In this document: positions 29,501 to 36,700 of the stretch, in pieces | How the letters are laid out: each line of letters starts with the position of its first letter | Numbering within the stretch: position 1 is the stretch's first letter | Assembly (NCBI GenBank): GCA_002412885.1 | Contig: DHVX01000071.1 | Coordinates: 1-64,000 of the forward strand | DNA from: Bacteroidales bacterium UBA5197 | GTDB lineage: Bacteria > Bacteroidota > Bacteroidia > Bacteroidales > Lentimicrobiaceae | Length of the DNA: 64,000 nt | Direction: 5' to 3' | Translations under genes and position numbers: made by a program | The notes under the pieces: generated by a model | The model's database searches: none | What the model was told of the DNA's origin: nothing | The model's input: only the letters and a program-made list of their open reading frames with translations

Positions 29501-29740
29501 GTTGAAACATTCAGAATTTACCCGAATCCTGCTTCAACCTACATCACCCTTCAAGGCATTCCAATAAATCAATCGGCAGAATTTGTCATTTACAATATGG
29601 TTGGGACCAAAGTATCTGAAGGAAAATTACTGCAAGGCAGTCAATCGAACATCAATATTCAAAACCTGCCAACCGGAATGTACATCATCAGGCTAACGAC
29701 GGGAAAAACGATAATTTCAGGGAAATTTATCAGAAAATAA
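26534..29740 (+). CDS. Large secreted adhesin-like protein with cadherin-like repeats and T9SS domain
   Basis: Starting at 26534 (MKSHFLSLLLIGFSVIT) gives 1068 residues with a signal peptide. About five tandem Ig/cadherin-like repeats of roughly 95 residues follow (about 20-490), marked by the calcium-site-like VKANDYDPDGD, VANDFDLNGDE, VLDNDSDLQGD and VLANDYDPNGD. The central region (about 500-960) is acidic and Gly/Asn-rich, with segments such as PYTDLNNDGLYNCLDGDYP that resemble dockerin or EF-hand-type calcium sites. The C-terminus (FRIYPNPASTYITLQG ... GKFIRK) is a type A T9SS sorting domain. A calcium-stabilised surface or released adhesin is the likely role. It is followed by a hairpin terminator. 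Confidence 0.85.
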   Translation: MKSHFLSLLLIGFSVITCFGQNNPPVAVTDSVEVMEQVQIMIDVKANDYDPDGDQIFIHNVYPHFGVAEIVDEKISYRSHPSYGTDYFRYTIRDDQSPPLVSAQTVVKIKLLNNPDIPVAVADTFELMKLLPHSINLVANDFDLNGDEFKIKEILSPVNCSVQINPDSLSVTVTPGLGPLSTFKYNLREINTATNYISKPVQVRILTIDNPDIPVIMPDTAFATGGISLSIPVLDNDSDLQGDAIEINTFTQPSKGSVTLAGDDLVYLPHLSFTGVDQFTYSIKEKLDHTIYTGNTTVTVFVSKNPDCPVGLEDFASGTTALPITIDVLANDYDPNGDALAIKDVSHGTITSDNKILFQSSPLALGQDSIFYRVMEANNPLSFSEWTKVNIQLAINQNLPVAVDDYTTAHAGIPIEIRPLLNDIRNGEDTLTLFAVSNNHFPGKQGSVSVTGDVVNYIPAFQANGTDEIRYFVRGDDGYNVLAQGKIFVNITSQSYYDSLQINNINAGVHANGDLFSRQLMLPSPFSGTSQLWEPHYRYPADAKTNTIFGGTLLLGGLDQSGNLHYSGVGQTYEGPDFQAGPLSDLYDTTHYLKFARTWKISKAEIDYHRQNYSQPGYQPIEAILLWPGNGNPALGQAAQLAPYTDLNNDGLYNCLDGDYPLIRGDQTIFFMYNDETLRTEAYAPPLGIEIHGMVYGFDAPADTALHNTVFVHYDLINRSTENYSDCYLGIFTDPDIGFSSDDFIASDVTRGSYYGYNAKETDGNGQYFAYGDNPPAQSVTLLAGPYKIADGLDNPAGGCDESINGLNFGNDIVDDERLGLTTFSSFQPYFTGWIIEYPDLTALNYYNFMKGIWNDGTRFMYGGNGHPDMGSVGPECNFMFPGNSDPLNWGSNCVFPEGGYNQGTKFWTEEESRNPGGDRRGLGAVGPFTFAPGQVHEVDIAYCTGQGNAGPGSSVDQLMRNIDSLIFKVAQNGLLVPNNTLGIKPEKPVETFRIYPNPASTYITLQGIPINQSAEFVIYNMVGTKVSEGKLLQGSQSNINIQNLPTGMYIIRLTTGKTIISGKFIRK

Positions 29741-29777
29741 GTTTCAGCCAAAAGGTTGATTAAATGTCTCATTTTTT

Positions 29778-29825
29778 AAATCCATATGCCAATTCACTTA
29801 AATTGGCAAATGGATTTTATTTTAT
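29778..29825 (+). terminator. Terminator after the adhesin-like gene
   Basis: Long stem AAATCCAT/ATGGATTT plus GCCAATT/AATTGGC separated by small bulges, followed by a T-rich tract. It lies 38 nt after the stop at 29740. Confidence 0.65.
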
Positions 29826-30014
29826 CTCCGGACAGGTTTAATAACCAGCAGACTCCTTGAATTGCAAATCCAAAGGTGTTTAAAGCGGGTTAAAAATGAA
29901 AAGTGAAAAGTGAAAAGTGAAAAGTGAAAAGTAGCTTGTCTCGATAGAGTATGCTATTACGAGGAAAAGTGAAAAGTGGCTATGAGTACTGAGTTCAGAA
30001 GCGAATAAATAAGT

Positions 30015-30047
30015 GACCTAACAAGTTTTCTTCCAACTTGTTAGGTC
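30015..30047. repeat. Perfect 13-bp hairpin, copy 1
   Basis: GACCTAACAAGTT and its exact reverse complement are separated by a 7-nt loop. The same element recurs at 30303-30335. No T-run follows directly, so it is not an obvious terminator. Confidence 0.8.
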
Positions 30048-30302
30048 TTCTTGTTTTAATATGGCGAAGAAACCGGCGAAATGTATTGAATTGCAAATTC
30101 AATGGTGTTTAAAGCGGGTTAAAAATGAAAAGTGAAAAATGAAAAATGAAAAGTGCTTGCCTCGGGAGCGCGAAGCGATAACGAGGAAAAGTGAAAAATG
30201 AAAAGTGAAAAGTGAAAAGTAGCTTGTCTCGATAGAGTATGCTATTACGAGGAAAAGTGAAAAGTGGCTATGAGTAATGAGTTCAGAAGCGAATAAATAA
30301 GT

Positions 30303-30335
30303 GACCTAACAAGTTTTCTTCCAACTTGTTAGGTC
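30303..30335. repeat. Perfect 13-bp hairpin, copy 2
   Basis: Identical stem and loop to 30015-30047, carried by the second copy of the 170-bp unit. Confidence 0.8.
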
Positions 30336-30494
30336 TTCTTGTTTTAATATGGCGAAGAAACCGGCGAAATGTATTGAATTGCAAATTCAATAATGTTCAA
30401 AGTGGAATTGCAACCGAGGCCGCCTTAGCGGACGAGCCTGCCAGACTGCTTCAGGCAGGCAGGCTCAGCGAAGCTAAATTCAGCTTAGCCGGGG

Positions 30495-30784
30495 CTTATC
30501 AACTCAATAATTACACCTACCCATCATTCTGTTTCTTAAATTTATTCTCATTTATTTCCCATTGCGAATAAGAAAAGAGCAGCCCTCCCAAAGTTCCTCC
30601 CACAAACATGCCCAGGGAGCCACCAGAATAGAACAGGCTAAAATCGTAATGATTATCAATAACCATATGTACAATAGCAGAAAAACCCGCCATTAATAAA
30701 CCCAAAAGCAAGGATAACGAGATAATGAAGTTTCTTTTTCCGATTTTCCGGATTTTAATCCAGGTTTTTCTCATTTTGCAAATG
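30495..30784. repeat. 290-bp duplicated gene block, copy 1
   Basis: This 290-nt block recurs at 33008-33297 with the same length and orientation; I see one substitution (AGCAGAAA versus AGAAGAAA). It covers an entire 85-residue gene plus a few flanking bases. A 79-nt degraded third copy lies at 34482-34560. Confidence 0.85.
30517..30774 (-). CDS. 85-residue two-helix membrane protein, paralog 1
   Basis: Starting at 30774 (MRKTWIKIRKIGKRN) gives 85 residues; sequence further upstream is not shared with the paralog, which supports this start. A strongly basic N-terminus precedes two membrane segments: FIISLSLLLGLLMAGFSAIV (about 15-35) and a Gly-rich FYSGGSLGMFVGGTLGGLLF (about 48-67). The C-terminus is charged. 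It is identical to the gene at 33030-33287 except Ala for Ser in one position. No family is recognised. The duplication as a unit suggests cassette mobility or gene conversion. Confidence 0.6.
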   Translation of the reverse strand: MRKTWIKIRKIGKRNFIISLSLLLGLLMAGFSAIVHMVIDNHYDFSLFYSGGSLGMFVGGTLGGLLFSYSQWEINENKFKKQNDG

Positions 30785-30841
30785 GGATTGTGGGTTCCTT
30801 TCCTGTCCACCACCACCGAAGTTTGATCGGGGATGCGCCGT

Positions 30842-30909
30842 ATTGAGCCTGTCGAAATATAGTTCAACATGGACTCATCGCTGGGTCTTGCAGACCGCTC
30901 AGAGTCCTA
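30842..30909. repeat. Dispersed repeat (about 70 bp), copy 1
   Basis: Starts ATTGAGCCTGTCGAAAT and ends with GACCGCTCAGAGTCCTA. A very similar stretch, 3 nt longer, lies at 62272-62342, and its second half recurs at 35282-35303. It holds no gene. Reads like a Bacteroidota intergenic repeat. Confidence 0.7.
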
Positions 30910-30913
30910 TTTA

Positions 30914-31069
30914 TTATGCACTGGGCTTTGTTGAACTTTCCAGTTTCTTCCTTTTGAAATACTCAACAATCTCCTCTTTTGTCATTTTGGAGAGCTTTTC
31001 ACTTAATTTTTCTCGTTGTTCACGCATGAATTGTACTGCGTCAAACGTTTTCTTAGCTGTTGTCTTCAT
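30914..31069 (-). CDS. Small putative antitoxin paired with PIN toxin
   Basis: A 51-residue gene whose ATG (31069) lies inside the end of the PIN gene, overlapping it by 17 nt in another frame. Its product starts MKTTAKKTFDAVQFMREQRE and continues with LSEKLSKMTKEEIVEYFKRK, a highly charged helical protein. The toxin-then-antitoxin order, size and overlap fit a VapBC-like module, and similar short KxxDAVxFMRxxR proteins accompany PIN genes in Bacteroidota and Cyanobacteria. The DNA-binding domain is not obvious, so antitoxin identity is inferred from context. Confidence 0.6.
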   Translation of the reverse strand: MKTTAKKTFDAVQFMREQREKLSEKLSKMTKEEIVEYFKRKKLESSTKPSA

Positions 31070-31520
31070 AGGTCATAAAGTCTCTGGGTGAACGAATTTC
31101 TAATTCTTTGTAGCCATTCTTGATGTTAATTGCATTATAGCCGCGAATTCTCTGAACATTTACAATATGTTTGAAATTCCAGCTAATCAAATAGTCAGCA
31201 CGGTTAATAGTTGCTATTGCTATATGCAAACAGTCTGCAAAACTAGTCTGGCCGACAACTTTTTCTGCGATGTATTGCGTTGCCAATTCAATCACTTCGT
31301 CGTTGGTTTCCATGAATTCGGTATTCTCAGCTTTTAAACTTGTAACAAGTTTCTTAACTCTCTCGGGAGCAGAACTCAGTTCGTCTTGAGTAACAGCAGA
31401 GAATAAAAGTCTAAATTCTCCGTGCTGAAGTCTCTCGAAAAGCGGTCTCGTGAATTCGGAAAATTCCTCGTCGAAATAGCCGCCAAAAACTGAAGTGTCG
31501 ATATAAAGTCTTTGTTTCAT
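31053..31520 (-). CDS. PIN-domain protein, putative VapC-like toxin
   Basis: A 155-residue PIN-fold protein, usually a metal-dependent RNase that cleaves tRNA or rRNA when freed from its antitoxin. The opening YIDTSVFGGYFD carries the first conserved Asp (about residue 7), SAVTQDELSS the mid-domain acidic residue (about 46), and FADCLHIAIAT the third Asp (about 94). NRADYLISWNFKHI is the usual segment near the end of the fold. It overlaps the small gene downstream. Toxin-antitoxin pairs are typical passengers of large integron arrays, consistent with the surroundings. Confidence 0.8.
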   Translation of the reverse strand: MKQRLYIDTSVFGGYFDEEFSEFTRPLFERLQHGEFRLLFSAVTQDELSSAPERVKKLVTSLKAENTEFMETNDEVIELATQYIAEKVVGQTSFADCLHIAIATINRADYLISWNFKHIVNVQRIRGYNAINIKNGYKELEIRSPRDFMTYEDNS

Positions 31521-31710
31521 GCTATAAAGGTAATAAAAATCTCTTAAATTTTGTCTGATTTTCGAGGCCGGACATTTTTTTAGCCAAGCGCATAAAGGTT
31601 AAGGCTAAGCGCTGGCGGCAGTTTTTAAAACAGCTCTTTCCGGCCAGGACAATTTTCAATAAATGTACAATCTTTCTTCTTACAACCATGCGCCCGATAG
31701 CGTTTAGGCA

Positions 31711-32829
31711 TTATTGTCCACCAGGTTTCTTTAATACTATATTTTTTAGTAATTCATTAAATCGTTCAATATTAAAATTATAGGTCGATTTTGTTGCTGT
31801 AAAATTGACATAGCAATACAGATGATCACTTTTTAAGTAAACATCCTCACAATAAAAAAATGAATTATTGCTTGTGTAAAATTCCCGAATCACATTCCCA
31901 TCATCTGAAATTATTCTAACATTCTCTCTATTTCTTTTATTCTGATAATAACTCATGAATTTTTGAAAATCTATTGTATCTGATTTATATGTCCAACTTA
32001 TTCCAACCGCATTGTAAATATTTTCTTTCTCGGGAAAAGAACCAAAAAAACTATTGTCAATTGGAATTTTAAGAATGTTTAACCATTCTGGTGCCTCAAT
32101 CTCAATAAGACTAAGACTGTCTTGAAAGATGAACTTACCTGCGTTCTTAGTTCTCTGCTCCAAAATGCTTAAATCAATATAGCTGCCATAAACCTTAAGT
32201 GATTTTGCAATTGCTTTAAGATTGCGTTTTACCTTTTCAATATTTTCATTTTCATATACTGGAAAACATATCGAAACACTTGTGTTACTTTGTACAACAA
32301 AATCCAGGAATAATTGATGTGTAACTTGTAGTTCAACCACAGAAGAATTTGAAATCATATTAGTAATCCCTGCAGCTTCAAATTCAATTTCTCTGACAGG
32401 CACTTTCAGGTTTTTGGGTATTTTATACCACCATATCAAGAATGGCTTTCCGTTGTTATCGAAGAAGAGTTCATCGCCGTCCTTCAAACGTTTTCCTAAG
32501 TTTTCTTGTTGATAATCCAACTCCCATTTTTTATGACCATATAATGCATGCTTTGCAGCTGTTATTGATCCCATTACACCATTTTTTTGACCATTCCCAA
32601 ATAGAACGGAGTTAACCTGAATGACTTTCCCATCACAATAAAAAATATTTCCTTCAACTTGAAATAGGGTGTCGGTTTGTAATTCTATTGTGTACCAACA
32701 CTCTTTTGCGTTGTCAATAAAGAGGAACAAACTATCATGTTTAAGTGTATAAAATTTTGATTCAATAGGTTGAGCATTCAAGTTTACTGAAATCAACAAA
32801 AGAAATGCGAATTTAAAATATTGGTTCAT
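31711..32829 (-). CDS. Secreted protein of unknown function
   Basis: A 372-residue protein with a signal peptide (MNQYFKFAFLLLISVNLNAQ). It is beta-rich with alternating Lys/Asn and hydrophobic residues; no catalytic motif or family recognised. Base composition is clearly more AT-rich than the core genes at 1-29 kb. The gene starts 31 nt after an attC-like core (TGTCAAC at 32861) and is expected to be driven by the TATATTTG element at 32949-32956. This promoter/core-site/gene arrangement recurs across the region and marks it as a likely integron cassette. Confidence 0.65.
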   Translation of the reverse strand: MNQYFKFAFLLLISVNLNAQPIESKFYTLKHDSLFLFIDNAKECWYTIELQTDTLFQVEGNIFYCDGKVIQVNSVLFGNGQKNGVMGSITAAKHALYGHKKWELDYQQENLGKRLKDGDELFFDNNGKPFLIWWYKIPKNLKVPVREIEFEAAGITNMISNSSVVELQVTHQLFLDFVVQSNTSVSICFPVYENENIEKVKRNLKAIAKSLKVYGSYIDLSILEQRTKNAGKFIFQDSLSLIEIEAPEWLNILKIPIDNSFFGSFPEKENIYNAVGISWTYKSDTIDFQKFMSYYQNKRNRENVRIISDDGNVIREFYTSNNSFFYCEDVYLKSDHLYCYVNFTATKSTYNFNIERFNELLKNIVLKKPGGQ

Positions 32830-32860
32830 AGTAATTAATATTAGTTTTTTCTAACCTTTG

Positions 32861-32956
32861 TGTCAACAGTTGAATACACGTTTCAATGCGTTTATTTCTG
32901 ACTAGTCTTTAATCCTCGTGAGCGAAACTGCAACCCAGTTCTCCACCCCAAATATA
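32861..32956 (-). promoter_or_regulatory. Cassette spacer: attC-like core plus TATATTTG promoter
   Basis: Minus strand: TTTG (32974-32977), 17 nt, TATATTTG (32949-32956), then GTTGACA (32861-32867), then the ATG at 32829. The spacer is clearly similar to 34327-34422, sharing CAGTTCTCCACCCC and the promoter segment on the plus strand. The opposing half of an attC hairpin is not clear. Confidence 0.5.
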
Positions 32957-33007
32957 ATAACTTTTCACATATCCAAACTCTCCGGCGGTCTTTATATTAG
33001 CCCATTC

Positions 33008-33297
33008 CTTATCAACTCAATAATTACACCTACCCATCATTCTGTTTCTTAAATTTATTCTCATTTATTTCCCATTGCGAATAAGAAAAGAGCAGCCCTC
33101 CCAAAGTTCCTCCCACAAACATGCCCAGGGAGCCACCAGAATAGAACAGGCTAAAATCGTAATGATTATCAATAACCATATGTACAATAGAAGAAAAACC
33201 CGCCATTAATAAACCCAAAAGCAAGGATAACGAGATAATGAAGTTTCTTTTTCCGATTTTCCGGATTTTAATCCAGGTTTTTCTCATTTTGCAAATG
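33008..33297. repeat. 290-bp duplicated gene block, copy 2
   Basis: Near-identical partner of 30495-30784 (see there). Sequences diverge abruptly on both sides of the block. Confidence 0.85.
33030..33287 (-). CDS. 85-residue two-helix membrane protein, paralog 2
   Basis: Start at 33287 (MRKTWIKIRKIGKRN), matching the boundary of identity with the paralog at 30517-30774. Basic N-terminus, two membrane helices, charged C-terminus (NENKFKKQNDG). Differs from the paralog at one residue (Ser instead of Ala in GFSxIV). Function unknown. The strict identity implies recent duplication or gene conversion. The degraded third copy at 34482-34560 shows that the element has been present more than twice. 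Confidence 0.6.
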   Translation of the reverse strand: MRKTWIKIRKIGKRNFIISLSLLLGLLMAGFSSIVHMVIDNHYDFSLFYSGGSLGMFVGGTLGGLLFSYSQWEINENKFKKQNDG

Positions 33298-33477
33298 TAT
33301 GGTTTTGTGAAATATTGGTTAATGGTGGATGAATAAGTGGATGAATGTTTTGGCGATTTAACCGCTTCGTCACTGTCACCGAGCACCCAATCTTAATGAA
33401 TTATTCTAAACTTCAAACCTGCACGTCAATAAGTCATTATATTAGCCCGCAATTGTGCAAAGCCTTTTATTATTAAA

Positions 33478-34302
33478 TTATTCCCACCATTTTCGATTTT
33501 CTTGTTCAAGAGCACTCTCATTATGTTCTGATTGAAAATAAGCGTCTCTATATGTCTGCCAACCAAATTTAAGATATTTGTCTGAAGGAGAAAATTCACC
33601 TGCTCCTATATCTAAATCATCGGATTCAGGGATGCGCCAGTCTCCCCAGTTTGCAGTTTTTAAATTACTTGAATTGTATAGTGTCCAAGTGCCTGTAAAC
33701 TGGTTATTGATATAATTGTCTGAAAAAAAATCAGTAATATTATACTCGAGACTTCCTGTTTCCGTTAAATGAAAACTAATTACAAAAATACCATTGAATG
33801 TCCCAGTATGGTTTTGGGCAGAGTCTTCGAAAAACTCGTAAAGTCCAATTAATACGCCCTGAGTAATAGTTCTTGAATTAATTGTATATAAAGCCCCCTC
33901 GACATAAGGTGTTTTAAATTCTCTTGCCATTTTTATAGTTAAAGATCCTTCAAAGTCGCAAACATTGTTCTTTACCATAGATTTACCTTTTACATGGTAT
34001 TTTTTACCGCTCTCTTTTTTAACTTCGGAAAAGTGCATAAATAATCTTTGAAAGTTTTCTCCTATAAAACCCAAAGGTTCTTGTCTGACTGTTGGATAAT
34101 TATTGGGGTCAAGATTTAACTCCTTCGCAAACCAGATATCAGAGAAGTCATTTTCGAAAATTGAATCATGAAACTCTCCTTTGTCAATGAAAGTTGTTCC
34201 GAATTGTCTGAGAAGAAAATCATCATAACGTTGTTTCTCATTTTGTCCATAGAGTATAAATGGGAGTATTATCCAAATAAATATCGCTGAACTTTTCTTC
34301 AT
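33478..34302 (-). CDS. Secreted protein of unknown function
   Basis: A 274-residue protein with a signal peptide (MKKSSAIFIWIILPFILYGQ). The mature part alternates charged and aromatic residues; the central part (about 110-215) looks like a lipocalin- or beta-barrel-like set of strands, but I name no family. It starts 24 nt after the attC-like core GCACAAC (34327) and is probably transcribed from the TATATTTG at 34415-34422, the same architecture as the 31711-32829 gene. Confidence 0.65.
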   Translation of the reverse strand: MKKSSAIFIWIILPFILYGQNEKQRYDDFLLRQFGTTFIDKGEFHDSIFENDFSDIWFAKELNLDPNNYPTVRQEPLGFIGENFQRLFMHFSEVKKESGKKYHVKGKSMVKNNVCDFEGSLTIKMAREFKTPYVEGALYTINSRTITQGVLIGLYEFFEDSAQNHTGTFNGIFVISFHLTETGSLEYNITDFFSDNYINNQFTGTWTLYNSSNLKTANWGDWRIPESDDLDIGAGEFSPSDKYLKFGWQTYRDAYFQSEHNESALEQENRKWWE

Positions 34303-34326
34303 AGTTAGTCAGTTTTTAAAGAATAT

Positions 34327-34422
34327 GCACAACAAGTGAATACACGCAATCTTAAGTTTATCTCTGACTAGCCTGTATACTTTGCGAGTGAAACCACCAA
34401 TCAGTTCTCCACCCCAAATATA
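34327..34422 (-). promoter_or_regulatory. Cassette spacer: attC-like core plus TATATTTG promoter
   Basis: Minus strand: TTTG, 17 nt, TATATTTG (34415-34422), then core GTTGTGC (34327-34333), then the ATG at 34302. Homologous to the spacer at 32861-32956. Confidence 0.55.
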
Positions 34423-34481
34423 ATAAGATTTCACATATCCAAACTCTACCGGTGTTTTATATATTTACCCATTTCTGGATT

Positions 34482-34560
34482 TACATATGTACAATAGAAG
34501 AAAAACCCGCAGTTAATAAGCCCAAAAGCAAGGATAACGTGATAATGAAGTTTCTTTTTT
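34482..34560. repeat. Truncated third copy of the 290-bp block
   Basis: A 79-nt stretch matches the middle of the blocks at 30495 and 33008 with several substitutions and no intact reading frame; it is a relic. Confidence 0.75.
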
Positions 34561-34594
34561 ATATGCCTTTTTTTATAATTCCAATAGCTGCGGA

Positions 34595-35137
34595 CTAAAT
34601 TAAAATTGAACAGAAACCAAAAGCTGTTACTTTTGACTTCTCGATAAATGTCTTTAGATCATTCATTGATTTAATATTATTGTTCTTCAATTCAAACAAG
34701 TATAGAGCTGGATTAAGATTCCGATATCGTTCTTTCCAATCTCGGTCCCATATTAAGAATCTAAAACATTTTCTATTCGGTTTTTGAAAAAGAAAATGCA
34801 ACTCCATTACATTACTGATGTATATTGTGTCTGCAACTGATGATTCATGATATTCATATTTTTTATACATAGGAAATGTTGAATTTATTAAATCTGGAAA
34901 CACAAGACCAAGTTCAAATATTTTCATAATCTCAGGGTCAGTATCCCAAAAAATGATTGCGCTTTTACCGAACTTGATTGTATCATTTGAAACATTAATC
35001 TGCCCCGCAAATTTTGGAAAGTGTACATTGGCCGAAGTCTGTTTTATTCGTTTCATACACTTTCGTTCCATATCATTCTGTGAGAATGTATAAAAAGACA
35101 AGTTGATAAGAACAATTAAGATCAAGTTGGTTTTCAT
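34595..35137 (-). CDS. Secreted protein of unknown function
   Basis: A 180-residue protein with a signal peptide (MKTNLILIVLINLSFYTFSQ). A dibasic MERKCMKRIKQT segment follows, then a beta-rich body with FRFLIWDRDWKERYR. Three Cys residues remain in the mature chain. No family recognised. It begins 8 nt after the core GTTATAA of the attC-like element at 35145-35275, again cassette-like. AT-rich. Confidence 0.6.
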   Translation of the reverse strand: MKTNLILIVLINLSFYTFSQNDMERKCMKRIKQTSANVHFPKFAGQINVSNDTIKFGKSAIIFWDTDPEIMKIFELGLVFPDLINSTFPMYKKYEYHESSVADTIYISNVMELHFLFQKPNRKCFRFLIWDRDWKERYRNLNPALYLFELKNNNIKSMNDLKTFIEKSKVTAFGFCSILI

Positions 35138-35144
35138 AAATGGA

Positions 35145-35275
35145 TTATAACGGTTGAAGCTTTAAGATGGCAGGCATTTAAAATTACCAATCTTCGCGGC
35201 TTGCAGAAAGCCCGTTAAAATTACAAATTTTCCGGATACCACAATGTGCCTGCTTGCGTAATGTTTTTGTTGGGC
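35145..35275 (-). other. attC-like recombination site
   Basis: A palindromic spacer bounded by ATAAC (35147-35151) and GTTGGGC (35269-35275), the latter a perfect GTTRRRY core. Internal inverted parts GGCAGGCA and TGCCTGC pair. It is related in sequence to 35865-36045 and 63658-63789, sharing GCCCGTTAAAATTACAA and CCACAATG. Confidence 0.6.
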
Positions 35276-35320
35276 CGGAATTGCAGACCGCTCAGAGTCC
35301 AATTTATTAGGGGCAGCCTT

Positions 35321-35839
35321 TTATTCTCCATAAAGTTCATAAATTGTATTAAAAACAAGTCCTTCCCTATCATGTCTTTCCCAAAAGTCTGTTAATGTAT
35401 ATATTTTTTCAAAGCTTTCTTTTTCAGGTCCAAACTGGCAGTCCGAGAGAAAGTAAACTTTCTTTATCGGAGATTTGTCTATACCAATTTTTAATAACTT
35501 GTCTAGATCAGATCTGTATTGGTCGATAAACTTGAATCCATGTTCTTGATTTGCGCCTTTATTAGATGTCGGGTTAATAGGATCATATTCTGGAATAATT
35601 AAAGTGCCAGGTTTGAAGGACCAATCAATAATTTCTCCTGCGAAAAATCCATCTTTCTTATTGTCTTTAAAGTCTGGATTGCCAATATGGATAATTACAC
35701 CTTTTTGCTGTCTAAGAAAGTCATAAAAGAGTCCCCGATGGCTTTCAAGTTTACTTTCTTCAATAATAGCAATGTCAAAGTCAGCCTGATTTAAGCCAAG
35801 TCCTGTCGAGTTAATTGAAGCTATTTCTAATGTCGGCAT
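35321..35839 (-). CDS. Protein of unknown function
   Basis: The frame is open further upstream, but that part lies in an attC-like element; I start at the ATG at 35839 (MPTLEIASINSTGLGLN), which follows the core by 26 nt behind an A-rich leader, as in neighbouring cassettes. That gives 172 residues, cytoplasmic, mixed alpha/beta. DFDIAIIEESKLES, GVIIHIGNPDFKD and KKVYFLSDCQFGPE are Rossmann-like strands. No family recognised. Confidence 0.6.
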   Translation of the reverse strand: MPTLEIASINSTGLGLNQADFDIAIIEESKLESHRGLFYDFLRQQKGVIIHIGNPDFKDNKKDGFFAGEIIDWSFKPGTLIIPEYDPINPTSNKGANQEHGFKFIDQYRSDLDKLLKIGIDKSPIKKVYFLSDCQFGPEKESFEKIYTLTDFWERHDREGLVFNTIYELYGE

Positions 35840-35864
35840 TGTTTTTTTTAAGGTTGCCCATATC

Positions 35865-36045
35865 GCCCGAAGCTTTACACTACCAGGCATTTTAAAATCA
35901 CCAATCTTCGCAGCTTGCAAAATGCCCGTTAAAATTACAAATTTCCCGGTTACCACAATGCGCCTGCTTGCGTAAAGCTTTTGTTGGTTGACGGTTTTCG
36001 TGGTCAGCAAAACCCTGGCTTAGGGCTATGTGCTGTTATGTGGCG
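35865..36045 (-). other. attC-like recombination site (possibly two abutting sites)
   Basis: Left GCCCGAAGCTTTAC pairs with right GTAAAGCTTTTG; TACCAGGCA pairs with TGCGCCTGC. An outer core ACATAAC (minus strand) coincides with the stop codon of the 36036-36539 gene. Sequence-related to 35145-35275 and 63658-63789. The double set of outer cores suggests a fused or empty cassette. Confidence 0.5.
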
Positions 36046-36539
36046 TTTTTCATTTTATCTTCTATTGTCTTAATAAAATTTTGTTGCTCTGTGTCGTCTT
36101 TAAAGAATCTCTTTGGAATGATATAAGCTGCAATGTTGTCAACGAAAATAAATACTGAGTTGTCATTCGTTTCTACTGATTTTATGCCTTTCCATTTTTG
36201 AATATTTTTATTGTTTTCAGATTCTTCAATTAGTCCTTCGTCATTAATCATAAATTTCTTCCTTCCTAATATTGAGCCATTATCTGACGGTAACTTTTTT
36301 GTCCGTTTCATCGCAAATGTCATTCCGCCAAGGTAAATGAGTCCAAATACAAGTCCAGCGATTATAACGGTTGTAAGGTAAGTCATAAGGTCAAATGGTC
36401 GTCCGCTATTTATGACGAGTGGAAGTCCGAACGCAACAATAATTACTATATAGATTCTTTTTCTAAGTCCTTTTTTAAGAAAATAATATTTATTGTAGTC
36501 CGCGTAGTCGTCTCTTGTCAAGTCAATGTTTATTTCCAT
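36036..36539 (-). CDS. YcxB-like membrane protein
   Basis: A 167-residue protein with two membrane helices (about 30-47 and 53-75) followed by a cytoplasmic domain with the YcxB-type C-terminal pattern IQKWKGIKSVETNDNSVFIFVD and IIPKRFFKDDTEQQNF. The role of YcxB proteins is unknown. The stop codon TAA lies inside the downstream attC-like core, and the start is 23 nt after the core at 36562, so this is a textbook compact cassette. Confidence 0.7.
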   Translation of the reverse strand: MEINIDLTRDDYADYNKYYFLKKGLRKRIYIVIIVAFGLPLVINSGRPFDLMTYLTTVIIAGLVFGLIYLGGMTFAMKRTKKLPSDNGSILGRKKFMINDEGLIEESENNKNIQKWKGIKSVETNDNSVFIFVDNIAAYIIPKRFFKDDTEQQNFIKTIEDKMKNAT

Positions 36540-36558
36540 AGTAGTGTTGTTTTAAAAT

Positions 36559-36695
36559 GCCACTTAACGGTCGCACATATGGCCTGTGGCGGTTTGCGGG
36601 GTACTTCCTTATCCACCGATACAAACTTTAATGCGGGGCAGAATGTTTCAAATCGCCACATCCCCCGCCATTGGCTATATGTGATGTTGTGTGGC
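36559..36695 (-). other. attC-like recombination site
   Basis: Plus-strand ends GCCACTTAACGG (core ACTTAAC fits RYYYAAC exactly) and GTTGTGTGGC. Inner arms CACATATGGCC and GGCTATATGTG pair, as do GGCGGTTTGCGGGG and CCCCCGCC. It lies directly after the stop of the 36701-37558 gene and 20 nt before the ATG at 36539. Confidence 0.75.
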
Positions 36696-36700
36696 GTTTT

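Larger units (their letters stand above)
29865..30395. repeat. Tandem direct-repeat block with AAAAGTG microrepeats
   Basis: Two copies of a unit of about 170 bp (about 29930-30101 and 30219-30390) are near-identical, with one substitution noticed (GAGTACTGAG versus GAGTAATGAG). Each is preceded by short runs of GAAAAGT/GAAAAAT 7-8-mers. Each contains the same 33-nt perfect hairpin. No gene is visible. The gap from 29741 to 30516 otherwise holds only an imperfect palindrome at about 30420-30500. Confidence 0.8.

Noticed and set aside
30015..30335. CRISPR array in the repeat block
   Set aside because: Only two long units, microrepeats without regular spacers, and no cas genes.
35840..36010. 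N-terminal extension of the 35321-35839 gene
   Set aside because: The extension translates an attC-like hairpin that recurs elsewhere with different downstream genes; the ATG at 35839 fits the cassette spacing.
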